Source: Nonomuraea polychroma | Lineage (GTDB): Bacteria; Actinomycetota; Actinomycetes; Streptosporangiales; Streptosporangiaceae | Reading direction: 5' to 3' | Assembly (NCBI RefSeq): GCF_004011505.1 | Contig: NZ_SAUN01000001.1 | Span: forward strand, 11,063,501 to 11,127,500 | DNA length: 64,000 nt | Shown: positions 1 through 8,117 of the stretch, piece after piece | Numbering within the stretch: the first letter of the stretch is position 1 | Layout of the letters: each line of letters starts with the position of its first letter | Made by a program: the position numbers and the translations under genes | The notes under the pieces: model-generated | The model's database searches: none | Seen by the model: the letters and a program-made list of their open reading frames with translations, nothing else | What the model was told of the DNA's origin: nothing

Positions 1-1350
1 GGTGGCCAGGACGTGCTGGATCTCGCCGGGGCTCGGCCACGGCGCGCTGCCCGGACGTAGCAGGGTGCCGCGTACCGATGCCAGGTGCTCGATGGCGCTC
101 AGGTGCACGCCGCTGCGCTGCACCAGCCACCCCACCACGTCGGAATGGTCGTGCAGCGGCCTGGTCACCACGTCCCAGGTGCCCAGGACCTCGGTCAAGG
201 CCGCCACGTCCAGAGGGACGCCGTCCCTGCGGCCTGTGGCGGCGGCGGCCAGCTCGGCCCGCGCGGCCAGCTCGGGCTCGGCGGGGCCGGTCCAGGAGGG
301 TGGCGGCGGGTCGGACAACCACTCCCGTGCCTCGCCCAGCTCGCCGGCCGCCGTCAACAGCCCGCCCAGCTCGAGTGCCGCCCCGTGGTGGCCGGCCTGC
401 GCGGCCTGGCGGAACCAGTGCCGGCCGCCGGCCAGGTCGCCGAACTCGGCGATGAGCAGCAGGCCGTAGTTGAAGGCCGACTCGGCGTCCCCGCCGGCCG
501 CCGCCCGGCCGAACCAGTGGCTGGCCGCCCCGCAGTCGCCCAGCTCCACGCAGACGAACCCGGCCATCCGCTGGTCCTCGATCCGGCCCGCGTTCGCGGC
601 CTGCTCGAACCAGGCTCGTGCGGTCCTCAGGTCGCCCCTGGACAGCGCGATCCCGCCGAGCCAGGAGGCGGCGCCCGGGTGCTCGCTCTTGGCGGCCAGC
701 CGGAAGTACGCCTCGGCGCCCTCGGGGTCGCGGCCGGCGTTCAGATAGAGGCCCATGCAGTACGCGGACTCGGCGTGGCCGGCCCTCGCGGCGTACTCCC
801 ACCAGCGCACGGTCTCCTCGTCGTCGCCCGCCGCGTAGGCCAGGAAACCGAGGTCGTGCGCCGAGGCCGGGTCGCCGTCGACCGCCGCCCGGCGATACCA
901 CTCGCGTGCCGCCCCGAGCTCGCCCGCGTCCTCGCACACCAGCGCCAGCCTGCGGGCCGCGGCCCTGGAACCGGCGAGGGCCGCGTTCTCGAACCACCTT
1001 CTGGCCGCCGCCACGTCGCCACGCTGCTCCAGCAGGAGCGTCGCCAGGTTGGTCGCGGCCTCGGCGTCGCCGGTCGCGGCGGCCGTCTCGTACCAGGTGA
1101 TCGCCGCGTCCAGGCTGCCGTGTTTCTCGTGCCAGACGCCCAGGTTGAAGGCGCTGTCGACGTTGCCGCCCAGGGCGGCCCGCTCCCACCAGTGTCGGGC
1201 GGCCACCTTGTCGCCGTGCTGCGCATAGAGCTTGCCGAGCCGGTGCGCGGCCTGCGGGTCGCCGGCTTGCGCGGCGGCCAGCAACTCGGGCTCGTCTCCC
1301 ACGCGGGGCGCCGGTATGGCAGGCGCCGCCACTTCTCCTTGCCAGGCCAT
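1..1350 (-). CDS. Sel1/TPR-repeat protein (3' end beyond window)
   Basis: The reading frame is open from an ATG at 1350 to base 1, so 450 residues are visible and the C-terminus lies outside. From about residue 20 to 370 it consists of roughly 36-residue alpha-alpha repeats with the Sel1 pattern (for example WWERAALGGNVDSAFNLG and WYRRAAVDGDPASAHDLG). Sel1 repeats are protein-protein interaction scaffolds; no catalytic domain is visible. The last visible part (about 375-450) leaves the repeat pattern and contains a T-W-D-V-V-T-R-P-L-H segment that I do not recognise. No clear Shine-Dalgarno precedes the ATG. There is no signal peptide, so a cytoplasmic location is likely. The partner is unknown. 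Confidence 0.85.
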   Translation of the reverse strand, partial: MAWQGEVAAPAIPAPRVGDEPELLAAAQAGDPQAAHRLGKLYAQHGDKVAARHWWERAALGGNVDSAFNLGVWHEKHGSLDAAITWYETAAATGDAEAATNLATLLLEQRGDVAAARRWFENAALAGSRAAARRLALVCEDAGELGAAREWYRRAAVDGDPASAHDLGFLAYAAGDDEETVRWWEYAARAGHAESAYCMGLYLNAGRDPEGAEAYFRLAAKSEHPGAASWLGGIALSRGDLRTARAWFEQAANAGRIEDQRMAGFVCVELGDCGAASHWFGRAAAGGDAESAFNYGLLLIAEFGDLAGGRHWFRQAAQAGHHGAALELGGLLTAAGELGEAREWLSDPPPPSWTGPAEPELAARAELAAAATGRRDGVPLDVAALTEVLGTWDVVTRPLHDHSDVVGWLVQRSGVHLSAIEHLASVRGTLLRPGSAPWPSPGEIQHVLAT

Positions 1351-1368
1351 GGCGACAGGGTGACATGT

Positions 1369-1380
1369 GATCGCGCGATC
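1369..1380. promoter_or_regulatory. 12-bp perfect palindrome upstream of the Sel1 gene
   Basis: GATCGCGCGATC is a perfect palindrome located 19 bases upstream of the Sel1-repeat start, in the 60-base gap behind the TauE-like gene. It could be an operator for the Sel1 gene. GC-rich palindromes of this size also arise by chance, so the call is weak. Confidence 0.25.
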
Positions 1381-1410
1381 GCGGAGCGTAATCACCGACA
1401 AGATAAGGAA

Positions 1411-2295
1411 CTACGAGAAGTTGATGAAGCCCGCGTACATGCCCATCCCGCAGACGTAACGCAGCGTGCCGGGCGGCTGGGGCGGCAGCCGTACGGTGGC
1501 CGGCAGCACGACGTCGCGGCCGTCGATCACCACCGTGCCGGTGCACCCGCGGTCGGCCTGCTTGAAGACGATCTCGACCGGGACGCCCGCGGGGGCGGGC
1601 ACCGTGGCCGGACGGTAGCCGTCACGCGTCGCCCAGATGGTGACGGTCCGTGACACGGGACCGGTCGTCGCGGGTGGTGCGGTCTCGGGCAGCCAGCCGC
1701 CCAGTCTGAGCCCGGCGCCCACGGTCCAGAGCCCGGCGGCGATCGCCACGACCCCGGCCAGCCTGACGAGGCTGGTGCGAGAGATCCATCGCAATGCGTA
1801 GCCGAGCAGCGCGAACGCCGGGGTGGTCCCGACGACGAAGCCCGCCATGGCGGCGGCCCCCGCCAGCGGCGAGCCGCTGGAGATGGCGATCATCTCCATG
1901 CTCAGCGTGACGCCGCACGGCACGAGGATGGTGGCCGCGCCCAGCAGCGGGGCCTTGTAGCGGGAGATCTGGCCGTCGCGCGGCGCCGCGCAGTGCCGGC
2001 GCCGCATGGCTCGGACGGCGAAGACGATCACCGTGACACCGGCCGTGACCAGCAGCGCCGCCCGTGCCTCGGGCGGCAGGCTGACGACCGAGCCGAGCAG
2101 CCCCAGGAGCGCCCCGGCCAGCGTGTACGAGGCCAGCCGCCCCGCCAGGAACCACCCCACCAGAGCCGGATCACGGCCGTGCTCCCGGTCGACCAGGCCC
2201 ATGAGCAGCCCGCCCTGCGCGGCGGTGCACGTCGCGGTCCCCGCCACCAGCCCCGCGGCGACCCCGCCGGCCAGCAAGGCCGCGGCTGTACTCAC
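1411..2295 (-). CDS. TauE/SafE (UreH/DsbD-like) membrane protein with C-terminal cupredoxin-like domain
   Basis: The protein has 294 residues starting from GTG at 2295 (VSTAAALLAGG). A longer frame exists upstream but that region encodes the Cys-rich peptide in another frame. Six or so hydrophobic segments cover residues 1-205, with cysteines inside the membrane part (GTATCTAAQGG, LVPCGVTLSMEM) as in the SafE/DsbD-like branch. After about residue 215 comes a soluble domain with the cupredoxin-like sequence YRPATVPAPAGVPVEIVF and a CGMGM motif near the end, which resembles copper or thiol-redox sites in similar exporters. The family handles sulfite, metals or electrons across the membrane; here copper handling is the best guess. 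It lies 7 bases after the small Cys-rich ORF, so the two are probably translated together. Confidence 0.8.
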   Translation of the reverse strand: MSTAAALLAGGVAAGLVAGTATCTAAQGGLLMGLVDREHGRDPALVGWFLAGRLASYTLAGALLGLLGSVVSLPPEARAALLVTAGVTVIVFAVRAMRRRHCAAPRDGQISRYKAPLLGAATILVPCGVTLSMEMIAISSGSPLAGAAAMAGFVVGTTPAFALLGYALRWISRTSLVRLAGVVAIAAGLWTVGAGLRLGGWLPETAPPATTGPVSRTVTIWATRDGYRPATVPAPAGVPVEIVFKQADRGCTGTVVIDGRDVVLPATVRLPPQPPGTLRYVCGMGMYAGFINFS

Positions 2296-2302
2296 TGGTC
2301 GC

Positions 2303-2395
2303 TCAGTGGGCGAGCGCCAGGCTGTCCGGAGACCCGCTCTTCGCGGCCTCCACACCACAGTTGCACTGGCCGCAGAACCTGGCGATCGACTGCAT
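2303..2395 (-). CDS. 30-residue Cys-rich peptide upstream of the TauE-like gene
   Basis: ATG at 2395 is preceded by GAGTGGGGACACGC, a usable ribosome site. The peptide begins MQSIARFCGQCNCGVEAAKS and ends DSLALAH, stop at 2303. Three cysteines in C-x2-C-x-C spacing sit at residues 8, 11 and 13. The gap to the GTG of the TauE/cupredoxin gene is only 7 bases, which suggests coupled translation. The peptide could be a metal-binding chaperone, a leader peptide sensing metal or cysteine, or a modified-peptide precursor; nothing in the sequence decides between these. It is too short for ordinary gene callers. I do not recognise a named family with certainty. Confidence 0.55.
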   Translation of the reverse strand: MQSIARFCGQCNCGVEAAKSGSPDSLALAH

Positions 2396-2485
2396 GCGTG
2401 TCCCCACTCACTCGGAAGCCGTACACGCAACGTAACGCGATCCCCTGGACGCGGCCAGTGACAGTAGTTGCGCCCTGAGCGATGT

Positions 2486-4225
2486 TTACCTGGTCGGCAC
2501 GACCACCATCGCGCTGCCGCCGCCTCGTCTCGTCGGCTCGGCCACGGCCTGGATGCGGCCCCCGCCCAGGAACTCCAGCGCCGTGGCGGCGCCGATCTCC
2601 GGTGTGGAGACGAAGCTGTGCCCGCGGGCCGTCAACTGGTCCTGGTACAGGCCCAGGAACGCCGGCTCGGCCTGCGTCTGCGCGGTGTTGCGCTGCGTGG
2701 CGCGCGGCGCGGCCAGCGCCTCCGGCAGCTCCATGTCGAACTCGTACCGGTTGAGGAGGATCTGCAGCACGGTCGTGATGATCGTCGAGCCGCCGGGGGA
2801 GCCGACCGCCAGCACCGGCCTGCCGTCGTCGAACACCAGCGTCGGCGCCATCGACGAGCGCGGCCGCTTGCCCGGGGCGGGCAGGTTGGGGTCGCCGGGG
2901 GCCGGGCCGAAGGTGAAGTCGGTCAGCTCGTTGTTGAGCAGCACGCCGCGGCCGGGCACGACGATGCCGTTGCCGCCGGTGGACTCGATGGTCAGGTTGT
3001 AGGCGATCACGTTGCCCCAGCGGTCGGCCACGACCAGGTGGGTGGTCTCGGGGCCCTCGTCCGCCACCGGAGTGGCGCTCCCGGTGGGCTGGGCGCAGGA
3101 CTCGTACGAGCCGTCCGGGTTGCCCGGCGCGACCGGGGGCTTCATCGCCTGCTCGCCGATCAGGCACGCCCGCTCCTTGGCGAAGCCGTCGGACAGCAGC
3201 TCGGTCAGCGGGACGCCGGGAATGTCGCCGACGTACTTGCCGCGGTCGGCGAAGGCCAGCTTGGACGCCTCCAGGTACTCGTGCAGGCCGACCTCAGGCA
3301 GGGACTCCAGGATGTTGAGCGCCTCGCCGACGGTGGATCCGCCGGAGGACGGGGGCGCCATGCCGTACACGTCCATGCCCTTGTAGGAGATCTTGGTGGG
3401 TTCGCGCATGAGGGCGCGGTAGGCCCGCAGGTCCGCCAGCTCCATCAGGCCGGGTCGCACGTTGCGGGTGGTGCCCGGGGTGACCGGTGGCTGCTTGACG
3501 GTGGCCACGATGTCCTTGCCGAGCTGCCCGCCGTACAACCAGCCGGGGCCGCGCTTGGCCAGCTCCCGGTACGTGTCCGCGAGCTCAGGGTTCCTGAAGA
3601 CCGAGCCGACGGGCGGCGGGGCGCCGTTCGGCAGGTACAACGCGGCCGTGGAGGTGAAGTCCTTGAAGCGGTCGGCGTTGGCGGCGGTCTGGTCGTGGAA
3701 GGTCTGGTCCACGAGGAAGCCCTTGGAGGCCACCTCGATCGCCGGCTGGAGCGCCTGCTTGAGCGAGATCGTGCCGAATCGGCGCAGGGCCAGGTCCCAG
3801 TTCGCGACCGTGCCCGGCACGCCGGCCGACAATCCGCTGGTGACGGCCTCCGCGAACGGGATGCCCTCCAACGAGGTCGAGGTCATGGCCTGCGGGGCGG
3901 TCTCGCGGCCGTCGATCGTGAAGACCTTACGCTGCCTGGCGTCGTAGTAGACCATGAAGCCGCCGCCGGCCAGCCCGGCCGAGTACGGCTCGGTGACCCC
4001 GAGCACCGCCCCGGCCGCGACCGCGGCGTCCACGGCGTTGCCGCCCTTTCTCAACACGGAGAGGGCGGCCTTGCTGGCGTCCAGGTCGACGGTGGCGACG
4101 GCGCCGCCGTACCCCTTGGCGACCGGGACCTTCTGCTGGGGCTCGGCCGCGACGGGAGACGCGGGCACGAGCGTGATGAGGACTGCTACTGCGGGAACGA
4201 GCATGCGACGCATGATCTCCACCAT
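2486..4225 (-). CDS. ggt: gamma-glutamyltransferase / glutathione hydrolase precursor
   Basis: The 579-residue length is normal for an autoprocessed GGT. Residues 1-28 form a signal peptide (positively charged start, hydrophobic core, SPVAAEP cleavage area), so the enzyme is exported. The nucleophile is the first threonine of ETTHLVV (about residue 394), where the precursor cleaves into large and small subunits. The oxyanion and substrate region PRSSMAPTLVF and the GSPGGSTI loop are present. GGTs cleave the gamma-glutamyl bond of glutathione or related thiols; actinomycetes mostly make mycothiol, so the natural substrate is uncertain. Three in-frame ATGs lie close together (4225, 4213, 4204), so the exact start is open. 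The kinase gene on the other side is divergent. Confidence 0.93.
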   Translation of the reverse strand: MVEIMRRMLVPAVAVLITLVPASPVAAEPQQKVPVAKGYGGAVATVDLDASKAALSVLRKGGNAVDAAVAAGAVLGVTEPYSAGLAGGGFMVYYDARQRKVFTIDGRETAPQAMTSTSLEGIPFAEAVTSGLSAGVPGTVANWDLALRRFGTISLKQALQPAIEVASKGFLVDQTFHDQTAANADRFKDFTSTAALYLPNGAPPPVGSVFRNPELADTYRELAKRGPGWLYGGQLGKDIVATVKQPPVTPGTTRNVRPGLMELADLRAYRALMREPTKISYKGMDVYGMAPPSSGGSTVGEALNILESLPEVGLHEYLEASKLAFADRGKYVGDIPGVPLTELLSDGFAKERACLIGEQAMKPPVAPGNPDGSYESCAQPTGSATPVADEGPETTHLVVADRWGNVIAYNLTIESTGGNGIVVPGRGVLLNNELTDFTFGPAPGDPNLPAPGKRPRSSMAPTLVFDDGRPVLAVGSPGGSTIITTVLQILLNRYEFDMELPEALAAPRATQRNTAQTQAEPAFLGLYQDQLTARGHSFVSTPEIGAATALEFLGGGRIQAVAEPTRRGGGSAMVVVPTR

Positions 4226-4308
4226 GTCACCAGGTACGCCCGTCGTGGTAGGGCCCCCTGCGACATGAGGGTGATGCGCTGGTCAGGGTGGTGACCTAGC
4301 GTTGAGGC

Positions 4309-5418
4309 GTGCGCTCGAAGTCCGGCTTCGCCCCTTACCTCGCCCTGATCGCCGCCGTGTTCCAGGTGGTGTTGTCCCAGGGTGCGCAGCGCGGGCAGAC
4401 GTGGAGGGAGCCGCTCGACCCGTTCGCCTACGGGCTGCTGCTGGTCGGGCCGCTGATGATCGCCCTGCACCGGAAGTTCCCGATCACCACGTCCGTCGTC
4501 ACGCTCCTGGCCACCTACGTCTACGTCTGGGGCGGCTATCCCTACGGCGGGGTCTTCATCTCGCCGATCGTCATGCTCGTCCTGCTGGTCCTGCGGCGGC
4601 ATCGGCTGACGGCCTGGATCCTGGCCGGGGCCACGCTCGTGACCTTCATCGTCTATCCCTGGGCCACCACCCAGCCGGAGCGCGGGCTCTTCCACGACCT
4701 GGCGGTGTCCTCGTTCATCCTGCTCACCATGGTGGCCGCCGAGCTGGTCAGGATCGCCCGTGAGCGCCGCGCCCAGCAGCAGCGCGCCGCCGAGGAGGAG
4801 ACCAGACGGCAGGCCAGCGAGGAGAGGCTGACCATGGCGCAGGAGCTGCACGACGTGCTCGCGCACAACATCTCGCTCATCCACGTCCAGGCCTCGACCG
4901 CGCTGCACCTCATCGACGACAACCCCGAACAGGCCAGGACGGCCCTGGCCGCCATCAAGACGGCGTCCAAGGAGGTGCTGGGCGAGATGCGCTCGGTGCT
5001 GAACGTCTTGCGCGAGGGCGCCCCGCGCTCGCCCACGGCCGGGCTCGACCGGCTCGACGAGCTGATCGAGCGCTCGGGGCTTGAGGTGACGCTCAAGCGG
5101 GTCGGCTCACGCCCATTGCCGCCTTCGGTGGAGCGGGCCGCGTACCGGATCGTGCAGGAGTCGCTCACCAACGCCGCCCGCCACGCTCCCGGCGCGGCGG
5201 TGACCGTGCGGCTGGAGTACGGCGAACGCGAGTTCGCCGTCCGCGTGACCGACACCGGCGCGACCACGCCTGCTGTACTGTCCGAGTCCGGCAGCGGCAA
5301 CGGCATCCCCGGCATGCGCGAGCGGGCCGCCGCGCTGGGCGGGACGCTGGTCGCCGGCCCGTCAGGCGCGGGCTTCCAGGTCGAGGCCCGGCTGCCCCTA
5401 CCCGAGGAGACCTCATGA
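4309..5418 (+). CDS. sensor histidine kinase, NarL/DesK-type (HisKA_3)
   Basis: The 369-residue protein starts at GTG 4309. Four to five hydrophobic segments fill residues 8-148 (for example YGLLLVGPLMIAL, VFISPIVMLVLLVL, SSFILLTMVAAEL) with no large extracytoplasmic domain, so the signal is probably sensed in or near the membrane. A charged coil (150-175) leads to the phosphoacceptor box MAQELHDVLAHN with His181. The ATPase part follows, with the N box IVQESLTNAARHAP and the G box GNGIPGMRERAAALGG. The last four bases overlap the start of the response regulator (ATGA), which makes them a cognate translation-coupled pair. The signal is not evident. Confidence 0.93.
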   Translation: MRSKSGFAPYLALIAAVFQVVLSQGAQRGQTWREPLDPFAYGLLLVGPLMIALHRKFPITTSVVTLLATYVYVWGGYPYGGVFISPIVMLVLLVLRRHRLTAWILAGATLVTFIVYPWATTQPERGLFHDLAVSSFILLTMVAAELVRIARERRAQQQRAAEEETRRQASEERLTMAQELHDVLAHNISLIHVQASTALHLIDDNPEQARTALAAIKTASKEVLGEMRSVLNVLREGAPRSPTAGLDRLDELIERSGLEVTLKRVGSRPLPPSVERAAYRIVQESLTNAARHAPGAAVTVRLEYGEREFAVRVTDTGATTPAVLSESGSGNGIPGMRERAAALGGTLVAGPSGAGFQVEARLPLPEETS

Positions 5419-6062
5419 TCAAGGTGCTGCTGGCCGACGACCAGGCGCTGGTCCGGGCGGGCTTCAAGGCGCTGCTCGACGCCCAGGCGGACATGACCGT
5501 GGTGGCCGAGGCCTCCGACGGCGCAGAGGCCGTGCGGCTGGCGGCCCAGCACCGGCCCGACGTGGTGCTCATGGACATCCGCATGCCGGGCACCGACGGG
5601 CTGACCGCCACCCGCCAGATGCCCGAAGGGCCGCGCATCATCATCCTGACGACGTTCGAGCTGGACGAATACGTCTTCGAGGCACTGCGCGGCGGCGCCA
5701 GCGGCTTCCTGGTCAAGGACACCGAGCCGGCCGAGCTGATCCAGGCCGTCCGCGTGGTCGCGGCCGGCGAGGCGCTGCTGTCGCCGAGCGTGACCCGCCG
5801 CCTGATCGCCGAGTACGCCTCCCGTGCCAAGGAGCCGGTCACCACCGACGGCCTCGATCAGCTCACCGAGCGCGAACGCGAGGTGCTCACCCTGGTCGGC
5901 ACCGGCATGACCAACGACGAGATCGCCGCCAAGCTGTTCATGTCGCCGGCCACCGCGAAGACCCACGTGAGCCGGGCCATGATGAAGCTGCACGCCCGCG
6001 ACCGGGCCCAGCTGGTCGTGATCGCCTACGAGTCCGGGCTGGTCAAGCCGGGCTGGGTGTGA
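5415..6062 (+). CDS. NarL/FixJ-type response regulator
   Basis: The 215-residue protein has an N-terminal receiver domain with acidic pair D8-D9, phosphoacceptor D54 in VVLMDIRMPG, and the conserved lysine in GFLVKDTEP. The C-terminal LuxR-type HTH begins around residue 150 (LTEREREVLTLVGTGMTNDEIA) with recognition helix SPATAKTHVSRAMMKL. It is the partner of the kinase just upstream, with which it shares ATGA. Targets cannot be read from the sequence; genes next to such pairs are often regulated by them, and the HTH/Clp-N pair follows 66 bases downstream. Confidence 0.95.
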   Translation: MIKVLLADDQALVRAGFKALLDAQADMTVVAEASDGAEAVRLAAQHRPDVVLMDIRMPGTDGLTATRQMPEGPRIIILTTFELDEYVFEALRGGASGFLVKDTEPAELIQAVRVVAAGEALLSPSVTRRLIAEYASRAKEPVTTDGLDQLTEREREVLTLVGTGMTNDEIAAKLFMSPATAKTHVSRAMMKLHARDRAQLVVIAYESGLVKPGWV

Positions 6063-6091
6063 CGGTCCATCCTCCCTGATGTCAGGCTGGG

Positions 6092-6121
6092 TTGACACGC
6101 CTCGAGTTGTCAAGCTAGACT
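6092..6121 (+). promoter_or_regulatory. sigma-70-like promoter with a TTGACA/TGTCAA dyad, leaderless start
   Basis: TTGACA (6092-6097) and TAGACT (6116-6121) are separated by 18 bases and form a near-consensus promoter. The -35 hexamer is also the left arm of a perfect inverted repeat whose right arm TGTCAA lies at 6108-6113. The GTG of the next gene (6128) lies 6 bases after the -10, so transcription probably starts at the start codon. A repressor on the dyad would block RNA polymerase; the small HTH protein encoded immediately downstream is an obvious candidate for autoregulation. Confidence 0.65.
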
Positions 6122-6127
6122 GACAGC

Positions 6128-6331
6128 GTGGATGGAGCAGATTTCTTCGGGCAGATCAGGGCAAATGACCCGGCCATGGGCCTGCGGGCGGTGGGAGCGT
6201 TGCACCGGCTGGCCGAGCAGGTCGAGGCGGTTTCGGTGGGGCTGGCCAGGGAGCAGGGCTGGACCTGGGAGCAGATCGGCGACGCACTCGGCATGTCGCG
6301 GCAGTCTGTGCACGCCAAGTACGGGAAATGA
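6128..6331 (+). CDS. small HTH protein (67 aa), partner of the Clp-N protein
   Basis: The 67-residue protein starts at GTG 6128, directly behind the promoter. Its C-terminal half has a helix-turn-helix pattern: LAREQGWTWEQIGDALGMSR followed by QSVHAKYGK, which resembles the sigma-factor or IclR-like 'T-W-x-x-I-G-x-A-L-G-x-S-R-Q-S-V' helix pair. The first part (residues 1-38) is an amphipathic helix, perhaps for dimerisation. It is followed after 9 bases by the Clp-N gene, so they form an operon. It likely binds DNA and may repress its own promoter. The resemblance of the helix pair is clear; the autoregulation is inferred. Confidence 0.75.
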   Translation: MDGADFFGQIRANDPAMGLRAVGALHRLAEQVEAVSVGLAREQGWTWEQIGDALGMSRQSVHAKYGK

Positions 6332-6340
6332 GGACTCGCG

Positions 6341-6796
6341 ATGTTCGGCAAGCAAAAAACCCCGTTTCATGTGGTCGTCACGGCCTCGTTCGAGGAGGCC
6401 AGGCAGCGGGGTGACCGGCGGGTGGGCACCGAGCACCTGTTGCTCGGCCTCCTGCACCACCCGGACTCGGCGCGGGCACTCGGCGTGGATCTGGAGGGGG
6501 CGCGGGCCGCGCTCAAAGCGCTCGACCAGGCGGCGCTGCGCATGCTCGGCCTGGACGTCGCCGACATGCCAGAGGCGCCGCACAACCATCCGCCGGTCCC
6601 CGGGACGGCGCTCACGTCCAGCGCCCGGGAGGTCATCAACCAGGCCGTCAAAGCCACGCCGGCGAAGACCAGGGCCGAGGAGGCGCCGCGGCATCTGGCG
6701 CTCACCCTGCTGGCGCAGCGGCGGCCGGACCCCGTCGCGGAGCTGATCGACCAACTCAAGATCGACCGGGCGGCCGTACGCGGCCGCCTCGCATGA
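6341..6796 (+). CDS. stand-alone Clp N-terminal repeat domain protein
   Basis: The 151-residue protein consists of two Clp-N-type repeats. The first is around residues 8-75 with the typical F-x-x-A-R-x-x-G-x-x-x-V-G-T-E-H-L-L-L-G-L-L pattern, the second around 85-148 (SSAREVINQAVKATP...APRHLALTLLAQ). There is no AAA+ ATPase domain, so it is not an unfoldase. In ClpC/ClpA this domain binds adaptors and substrates. A free copy beside a DNA-binding protein suggests a stress or degradation adaptor, or a sensor that modulates the HTH partner. Start is ATG 6341. Confidence 0.85.
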   Translation: MFGKQKTPFHVVVTASFEEARQRGDRRVGTEHLLLGLLHHPDSARALGVDLEGARAALKALDQAALRMLGLDVADMPEAPHNHPPVPGTALTSSAREVINQAVKATPAKTRAEEAPRHLALTLLAQRRPDPVAELIDQLKIDRAAVRGRLA

Positions 6797-6843
6797 CCGA
6801 AATTCGGTTGAGCGCCGTGCCTGTCCGCTGACAAGGTCAAAGG

Positions 6844-7608
6844 ATGCGGTGCACGTACGACGACCTGGTCCAGGAGGCGAGTACCGTCTCCGTTGATGGG
6901 TGGGACTTCTCCTGGCTCGACGGCCGGGCCAGCGAGGAACGGCCCTCGTGGGGATACGCGCGGCTGCTCGCCGGTCGGATGGCCGGGGCGCGTGCCGCGC
7001 TCGACATCCAGACCGGCGGCGGCGAGATCCTCGCCGGTCTGCCCACCCTGCCGCCGGTGACCGTGGCCACCGAGTCGTGGCCGCCCAACCTTCAGCTGGC
7101 CGCCTCCCGGCTGCGCCCGCGCGGGGCGTGGGTGGTGGCCGACGACGAGGCGCCGCGGCTGCCGTTCGGCGACGGGGTCTTCGACCTGGTCAGCAGCCGC
7201 CACCCGGTGGCGACGTGGTGGGCGGAGATCGCCAGGGTGCTGCGGCCCGGCGGGTCCTACTTCTCCCAGCAGGTCGGGCCGTGGAGCGTCGCCGAGCTCA
7301 CGGACCACTTCCTCGGGCCGCACGACGGCTCGGGCCGCGACCCCGAGCGGGCCAGGGAGGCGGCCGAGTCCGCCGGTCTGGAGGTCGTGGACCTGAGGCA
7401 TGAGCGGCTGCGGATGGAGTTCCACGACATCGGCGCGGTGATCTACTTCCTGCGCAAGGTGATCTGGATCGTGCCCGGGTTCTCCGTGGAGCGGCACCAG
7501 GACAAGCTGCGGGCGTTGCACGAGCGCATCGAGGCCGAGGGGCCGTTCGTGGCGCATTCCAGCAGGTTCCTCATCGAGGCGAGGAGGCCCGGTGGCCAGG
7601 CTGCGTGA
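6844..7608 (+). CDS. class I SAM-dependent methyltransferase
   Basis: The 254-residue protein has a Methyltransf_11-like core. Motif I is degenerate (ALDIQTGGGEILA, D-I-x-T-G-G-G-E in place of D-x-G-x-G-x-G), followed by an acidic strand end (VATESWPPN), APRLPFGDGVFDLV, and the post-motif ARVLRPGGSYFSQQVG. This variant motif is seen in a branch of actinobacterial methyltransferases. The substrate is unknown. The first codon ATG 6844 has the weak site AAGGTCAAAGG in front. Its 3' end overlaps the VOC gene by 17 bases, so the two are co-translated. Confidence 0.82.
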   Translation: MRCTYDDLVQEASTVSVDGWDFSWLDGRASEERPSWGYARLLAGRMAGARAALDIQTGGGEILAGLPTLPPVTVATESWPPNLQLAASRLRPRGAWVVADDEAPRLPFGDGVFDLVSSRHPVATWWAEIARVLRPGGSYFSQQVGPWSVAELTDHFLGPHDGSGRDPERAREAAESAGLEVVDLRHERLRMEFHDIGAVIYFLRKVIWIVPGFSVERHQDKLRALHERIEAEGPFVAHSSRFLIEARRPGGQAA

Positions 7609-7972
7609 CATCGTGATCGACTGCCGGCACCCCGCCTCGCTGGCCAGGTTCTGGGCTGCCGTGCTGGACGGCTATGCCGTCGCCCCCTACGACGAGGCCG
7701 AGCTGGCGCGGCTGCGTGCCGAAGGTGTCGACGACCCGGAAGACGATCCGACGGTGCTGGTGGAGGGCGGCCCGCCGCGGTTGTGGTTCCAGCGCGTGCC
7801 CGAACGCAAGATCGTCAAAAACCGCCTCCACCTGGACCTGGAGAGCCCCGACCCCGACGCCGAGCTCGCCCGGTTGACCGCGCTGGGCGCCACCCTGCAG
7901 GCCACGCACGACGACTGGGTGGTGCTGGCCGACCCCGAGGGCAACGAGTTCTGCCTGTTCAGCACCGCCTAG
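7592..7972 (+). CDS. VOC (glyoxalase-like) family protein
   Basis: The 126-residue protein starts at GTG 7592, inside the end of the methyltransferase gene; GAGGAGGCCCG lies in front of it. It has the VOC arrangement of two beta-alpha-beta-beta-beta units: residues 1-60 (DIVIDCRHPASLARFWAAVL) and 70-126 (NRLHLDLESPDP...VVLADPEGNEFCLF). Metal-site candidates are His80 in the LHLDLE strand and Glu in GNEFCLF. Close relatives are annotated as glyoxalase-like or bleomycin-resistance-like without a proven reaction. The operon with a methyltransferase gives no decisive hint. Confidence 0.85.
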   Translation: MARLRDIVIDCRHPASLARFWAAVLDGYAVAPYDEAELARLRAEGVDDPEDDPTVLVEGGPPRLWFQRVPERKIVKNRLHLDLESPDPDAELARLTALGATLQATHDDWVVLADPEGNEFCLFSTA

Positions 7973-8117
7973 TCCCGGGTTCCGCGCCTGCCGCTTCATC
8001 GCAGCGCCGCCGCCGTAGACGCCCGCGCCCGCCCTGCGAGTGGACCCCCAACCTCCAAGGGCCGCCACCGAAGCACGGCGGGGAGCGTGGACGTGCGGGA
8101 AAAGGGGCCGAGGGGAG

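Noticed and set aside
85..1653. A 522-codon plus-strand frame at the window start
   Set aside because: The minus strand here encodes a clear Sel1-repeat protein and the start of the TauE-like gene's end. The plus frame shows no family features.
2468..4294. A 608-codon plus-strand frame
   Set aside because: It is the mirror of gamma-glutamyltransferase, which has an intact signal peptide and catalytic threonine.
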